From NCBI GenBank assembly GCA_964351865.1, contig CAYGPJ010000012.1, positions 38,301 to 102,300 on the forward strand: a DNA stretch of 64,000 nucleotides. Reading direction: 5' to 3'. The notes beneath the pieces were generated by a model. It made no database searches. It was not told the DNA's origin and saw only the letters and a program-made list of their open reading frames with translations. The position numbers were made by a program, and so were the translations under genes. Below, piece by piece: positions 61,692 through 64,000 of this stretch. This DNA comes from JBCDJI01 sp964351865. Its GTDB lineage: Bacteria > Verrucomicrobiota > Verrucomicrobiia > Methylacidiphilales > JBCBYL01. Every line of letters begins with the position of its first letter. Position 1 is the first letter of the stretch.

Positions 61692-61745
61692 GGGATTAAG
61701 GATTAAGGATTAGGGATTAGGGATTAGGGATTAGGGATTAGGGAT
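61692..61745. repeat. 7-base tandem repeat (GGATTAG/A)n
   Basis: About seven and a half units of GGATTAA then GGATTAG in a row, directly upstream of the RhuM gene. It can change length by slippage. It is followed by a CCCGAC...GTCGGG stem. The telomere-like wording is coincidental. Confidence 0.85.
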
Positions 61746-61813
61746 TTCCCGACATCGCTGGGGCGAGTCGGGACTCCGATCAATTCGTGAGGGTTATTTC
61801 CAGATTTTTAGTT

Positions 61814-62248
61814 TCAGGCTTTTAGATGCAGGAATGGAACTTCGGGGAATGCGGTGAAGTCGGAATCGAATGAGACGACACGCGCACCACAGGTGTGAGC
61901 GGTGGCGGCGATCCATGCGTCGGTCCAGCCGTGCGATGTGAAACCCGGCTGGCGCGTCAAATCGGCAAAGTATTGTTCTGCCAGTTGGGATTCGCCGAGG
62001 TAGCACACTTCCGGCAGGGCCATGAACTGCTCATACGCCTGCCAGGCTTCGGGCGGACTCAACGGGGCCCCGAACATCACGCGGGCGTTGGTCAGTAAAC
62101 GCAGAAAACCGAGCATGGTGACCTGACAGAAGGCGACTTCCTGAGCGGATTCCGTTTCCCAATAGTGACGGGCACGAGGGTGGTGGACATGATCCGGATC
62201 GGCCAGTGCCAGCCACAGGTTCAGATCGGGAACATCAATCCTGGACAT
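61814..62248 (-). CDS. vapC: VapC-type PIN toxin
   Basis: A 144-residue PIN-domain RNase: D8 in 'VPDLNLWLALADPDH', 'TMLGFLRLLTNARVM' as the second conserved block, D110 in 'GWTDAWIAATAHTC' and D128 in 'VVSFDSDF'. It matches the VapC subgroup in which the usual second-block Glu is absent. VapC toxins cut tRNA or rRNA when freed from VapB. Its start overlaps the antitoxin's 3' end by 14 bases. Confidence 0.92.
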   Translation of the reverse strand: MSRIDVPDLNLWLALADPDHVHHPRARHYWETESAQEVAFCQVTMLGFLRLLTNARVMFGAPLSPPEAWQAYEQFMALPEVCYLGESQLAEQYFADLTRQPGFTSHGWTDAWIAATAHTCGARVVSFDSDFTAFPEVPFLHLKA

Positions 62249-62492
62249 GAGCCTCTTCCGCAGTCAACAAATGATCCAGTTCCCGATGGGTCAGTGCCGG
62301 ATGTGGGGTGCCGGTGGCCTTGCGAATGACAGGCAGGGGGCTGCGTTGACCGGGAGTCGATACCTGCTGCTGATGCGCCAAACCGCGTCGGAGCAGATCA
62401 GCGACGAGTTCTTTCAGCTTCATCCCCCGCAGGGCAGACTCCGCTTTCAGTTCCCGAAACAACGGGTCCGGTAAATCCAGCGTGGTGCGCAT
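62235..62492 (-). CDS. vapB: VapB-type antitoxin
   Basis: An 85-residue protein. Residues 1-35 ('MRTTLDLPDPLFRELKAESA' and 'LKELVADLLRRGL') form a ribbon-helix-helix DNA-binding region. The rest is a flexible tail that would wrap VapC. It is first in the pair and overlaps vapC by 14 bases. ATAAGCATTTTTGTGTTTATATGC just upstream contains GCATATAA-like inverted words that may be its operator. Confidence 0.9.
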   Translation of the reverse strand: MRTTLDLPDPLFRELKAESALRGMKLKELVADLLRRGLAHQQQVSTPGQRSPLPVIRKATGTPHPALTHRELDHLLTAEEAHVQD

Positions 62493-62542
62493 ATAAGCAT
62501 TTTTGTGTTTATATGCGTTTTGTCAAGAGGCCACTCCTGCTA

Positions 62543-62668
62543 CAGAAGTATCTGAATCAGTTCGGGCAGGCCGATGTCGGCGGATTGCTGGATGTGGGCG
62601 AATTCGGGTGGGCAGTTTTCATCGGCGGGGTGGACGAAGTATTTCGTAATAAAGGGACAGACCTGTAG
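62543..62668 (-). pseudogene. Possible 3' remnant of an unidentified gene
   Basis: A 42-codon open stretch without a start, ending at a TAG (62540-62542). It reads 'FITKYFVHPADENCPPEFAH' then 'IQQSADIGLPELIQILL', which looks like the end of a real protein rather than chance sequence. An in-frame stop at 62669 closes it upstream. I do not recognise the parent family. It lies between the VapBC pair and the PEP-CTERM gene. Confidence 0.4.
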
Positions 62669-62765
62669 TTATTGATCGCAGAAGTGAGAGAGGGGTTATG
62701 AAAATGGGAACAACCGCGAACTGGTATCGCATTGGCAAGAGGTCAACGATCCGGCTGTTATTGGA

Positions 62766-63509
62766 TTAGGAACAAAGCTTTCGCCGTTTACGTAGGTAGG
62801 TGGCGGTCATGAGAGCACAGAGGAAGGCGGCACCGATCAGGGACGGTTCAGGGACGGCGGCGATGTCGACCAGTAATTGCACGTCATCGATGCGCATTCC
62901 GAAGGCGCTGTTGCCCGGTCCTGAGTCGCGCCACTGGAAATCAACCGAGTCGTTGGGACTGACATTAAAATTATAAGTGTTCAAGGTCCAGGCGCTGACT
63001 TGAGTGTCGACTTGTACGGTGTTCAACCCGGCTACGGCCACGTTATTGACACGAACACGGATGGTGCCGGTGTTCTGATAACTGGTGGCGCCATTGTCGA
63101 GACTCCAGGCTTGAAACTGGAGTCGGGCGGCCGCACCGGCCTGAATGTTGATGTTGTCCGGAATGGAGATCCGCATGGTGATTTGCCCGTTAGAGGCCTC
63201 ACCACGGATGGCGAGGTATTGACCAGTCGGGGTGGTATCAGAGAAGGTCGAGGGCGCATCAAAGCCCTGCGCCTTTATGTTGAAGCTGTTGACCCCAGTC
63301 GACCATTCATCGTAAGCCGCTTCATAGACCAGATCGTCGATGATACCGGGATCGCCGGTGAGCAGATTGGCGGAGTCCTCGAAATCGGGATTCTGCAGAA
63401 CCAGATTAGAAAAGGCGGCGTAACTCTGAGAGGCGGAAAGTAACAAAAAAACAGTCAGGACGGCACCTGCTGTTTTCCCGAGAACCATGCCATAAAAGAG
63501 ACTTTTCAT
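62766..63509 (-). CDS. PEP-CTERM surface protein, paralogue of the gene at 49112
   Basis: A 247-residue protein with a signal peptide (MKSLFYGMVLGKTAGAVLTV ... SYAAF) and a beta-rich body sharing 'NPDFEDSANLLTG', 'NGQITMRISIPDN', 'FQAWSLDNGATSYQNTGTIRVRVN' and 'WRDSGPGNSAFGMRIDDVQLLV' with its paralogue. It ends with a canonical tail VPEPSLIG, a hydrophobic helix, then LRKRRKLCS. Predicted to be exported by an exosortase system. Same orientation as its paralogue, about 12.9 kb away, with the defence island between. Confidence 0.9.
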   Translation of the reverse strand: MKSLFYGMVLGKTAGAVLTVFLLLSASQSYAAFSNLVLQNPDFEDSANLLTGDPGIIDDLVYEAAYDEWSTGVNSFNIKAQGFDAPSTFSDTTPTGQYLAIRGEASNGQITMRISIPDNINIQAGAAARLQFQAWSLDNGATSYQNTGTIRVRVNNVAVAGLNTVQVDTQVSAWTLNTYNFNVSPNDSVDFQWRDSGPGNSAFGMRIDDVQLLVDIAAVPEPSLIGAAFLCALMTATYLRKRRKLCS

Positions 63510-63635
63510 AATTTACTTTGCCTCGTCGGGTAGGAGAAAGCAATTCCAGATCTGGTAGTGATCGAGGCGGTTGGGAATTGAGGATTCACGACCCCTTCAG
63601 GCTCGAGGCAGTCTAAGAGACGTGCATTTTTACTT

Positions 63636-63798
63636 TGGTGCATTTTCGAGTTAAGTACTCACACGGGAACCTGCGGGAAATTGGCGAGATGCAAGCTTTA
63701 GGCTAGGCCTAAAGTAAACAAGTTAGAAATACATGCTGAACGCACTACGTGCTTAGTTTTCTCGCCCTACATGTTAAAACATAATTCGGAACGCTCTA
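63636..63798. repeat. MITE-like repeat, family A, copy 2
   Basis: The right end CATAATTCGGAACGCTCTA is the inverse of the family A terminus, and TCTCGCCCTACATGT next to it also matches copy 1. The left end (GCATTTTCGAGTTAAGTACTCACAC) is a decayed version of the other terminus. The interior has diverged and contains TTTAGGC-TA-GGCCTAAA, a tight hairpin. Inverse orientation to copy 1. It adjoins the family B element at CTAG. Confidence 0.7.
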
Positions 63799-63953
63799 GT
63801 AGTTCATTGCACGTCTAAAGACGAGTAGGGCGGTTTGTCTCAAACCGCTTTGGGATACGATGCCAAATAAGATATAGAAATCGAAACGGAAACCAGCGCC
63901 TTGGGACAAGACGCCCTACCATACCCGTCATCCTATGCGCAACGAACTACTAG
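63796..63953. repeat. MITE-like repeat, family B, copy 2
   Basis: 158 bases with termini CTAGTAGTTCATTGCAC and the inverse of CTAGTAGTTCGTTGCGC. Inside are GTAGGGCGGTTTGTCTC and, inverted, GTAGGGCGTCTTGTCCC. Same orientation as copy 1 at 2762. It shares its first bases (CTAG) with the end of the family A element. Together the two repeats fill most of the 491-base gene-free right end of the window; I see no gene in the remaining bases. Confidence 0.8.
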
Positions 63954-64000
63954 GCCTTGAACAAGCGTGAAGGGAAGAGGTATTTGGGATAAAAAAACTC

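Noticed and set aside
61692..61745. Telomere-like GGGATTA array as a chromosome end
   Set aside because: It is internal, only about 54 bases long and flanked by genes on both sides; a simple tandem repeat explains it.
63510..64000. A CRISPR-like array suggested by repeated short words at the right end
   Set aside because: The repeats are two different inverted-terminus elements, not evenly spaced direct repeats with spacers.

Overview
The window reads as chromosome of a Gram-negative bacterium, most likely a Verrucomicrobiota member of the Opitutia/Puniceicoccales type. I infer this from the mix of LamG and PEP-CTERM surface proteins, a long 'DP-A-A-W' repeat protein, DUF5069, a SecA with a large insertion and no C-terminal zinc motif, and many small structured intergenic repeats. 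No 16S rRNA gene or other marker is present to prove it, and I recognised no tRNA, rRNA or CRISPR array.

Layout. 1-4.8 kb: a membrane-anchored TPR protein, two tandem LamG surface proteins separated by a MITE-like repeat, and a small secreted ORF ahead of secA. 4.9-15 kb: housekeeping genes on the plus strand (secA, an Rsm22-like methyltransferase, cinA, recA, a flippase, an aldo/keto reductase). 15-26 kb: an FHA protein, a VCBS lipoprotein, arsS, then minus-strand purH, purM, rmuC and a Na/Pi symporter. 26-46 kb: a receiver protein, flavin-dependent redox enzymes (OYE, FMN reductase, nitroreductase), a class A PBP, a fused antiporter, an AraC/ThuA/Gfo-Idh sugar cluster, glycerate kinase, a glutaminase fusion, a broken TetR gene and an AT-rich orphan. 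47-49 kb: a helical repeat protein.

49.1-63.5 kb is an accessory defence island lying between two directly oriented PEP-CTERM paralogues. It holds a GNAT gene whose 3' end was overwritten by a copied fragment, a PIN + XRE/ImmA module, an AbiE-like pair with a nonsense codon in the nucleotidyltransferase, RhuM and VapBC. Its core is a seven-gene minus-strand run (60278 down to 53678): XRE controller, C5-cytosine methyltransferase, an ATPase with two GHKL domains, a receiver-like protein with an HEPN-type RN-x3-H motif, GIY-YIG, HNH and DUF2726 nucleases. The first four reading frames overlap, and the promoter of the XRE gene carries a GACTTATAGTC box, the consensus operator of restriction-modification controller (C) proteins. 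I propose a restriction-modification operon with a histidine-kinase-like/receiver-HEPN signalling arm. This is the most interesting item in the window.

The intergenic DNA contains two MITE-like families (A: TAGAGC termini; B: CTAGTAGTTC termini), a repeat that sits on stop codons of three genes, and several strong hairpins.
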